Positions 63,981-64,000 of a stretch of DNA of 64,000 nucleotides are shown here, piece by piece; position 1 is the stretch's first letter; each line of letters opens with the position of its first letter. The stretch is taken from NCBI GenBank assembly GCA_902506565.1, contig LR732703.1, forward strand, positions 3,392,256-3,456,255, in the 5' to 3' direction. Under the pieces are notes generated by a model. The model did not search any database, had not been told where the DNA came from, and saw nothing but the letters and a program-made list of their open reading frames with translations. Source of the stretch: Burkholderiales bacterium 8X. GTDB taxonomy: Bacteria; Pseudomonadota; Gammaproteobacteria; Burkholderiales; Burkholderiaceae_C. The position numbers and the translations under genes are program-made.

Positions 63981-64000
63981 TTGAAGCCAAGTTTGCGGTG

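Overview
The window is GC-rich DNA from a betaproteobacterium, most likely a Comamonadaceae member close to Variovorax. This is inferred from several features: the trxB/ftsK/lolA/rarA and rpmB-rpmG blocks, a Bug-type tricarboxylate-receptor protein, a liv ABC transporter, a DUF5666/DUF6502 pair, and what looks like an rRNA-operon promoter and leader at the left edge. No integrase, insertion sequence or CRISPR array was seen.

Layout. (1) 1-4.5 kb, minus strand: a putative rrn promoter/leader reading out of the window, then yaaA, a prolyl-4-hydroxylase-like oxygenase, an alpha/beta hydrolase and queF in a tightly overlapping set, and a tectonin-type beta-propeller gene. (2) 4.6-13 kb: valS (with a strong leader hairpin) and galU on plus; a TusA-like gene, a Nudix hydrolase and cysM on minus; tRNA-Leu(CAA); and the DUF5666 lipoprotein/DUF6502 pair. 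(3) 13.2-14.3 kb: a low-complexity single-pass membrane protein.

(4) 14.6-38.2 kb, all plus strand: the main find, an essentially complete extracellular contractile injection system (eCIS, phage tail-like protein translocation structure). In order it encodes sheath, tube, a T4-type baseplate protein with two CxxC pairs, a disordered linker, the DUF4255 sheath terminator, an AAA+ ATPase, a small protein, a DUF4157 protein with a C-terminal domain that I read as caspase/DUF4347-like, a tube-initiator protein, a LysM/gp53-like protein, a gpD-like hub, a gp5-like spike, a PAAR-like tip, gp25, two baseplate-J proteins, a gpI-like protein, a DUF6519/beta-helix protein, and a LysM/coiled-coil protein. 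Many genes overlap by ATGA, so the block is probably one transcript. No tape-measure, holin or dedicated regulator is evident.

(5) 38.2-40.3 kb: an SDR-like protein (minus) and a 2Fe-2S/FAD reductase (plus). (6) 40.3-42.8 kb: a lower-GC island with four tandem paralogues of an unrecognised small protein, one intact and three broken. (7) 43-47.7 kb: a Bug solute-binding protein, then livHMGF on minus without a binding protein. (8) 47.9-53.4 kb, minus: rarA, lolA (start codon inside a run of eight ATGs), ftsK and a Crp/Fnr regulator. (9) 53.5-55.2 kb, plus: trxB and rpmB-rpmG with a clear terminator. (10) 55.3-58.5 kb, minus: fatty-acid desaturase, RsmB-type rRNA methyltransferase and purN. (11) 58.6-63.2 kb, plus: two acyl-CoA dehydrogenases, a Tat-type lipoprotein hydrolase and a crotonase lacking both usual catalytic glutamates. 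An unrecognised gene on minus runs to the right edge.
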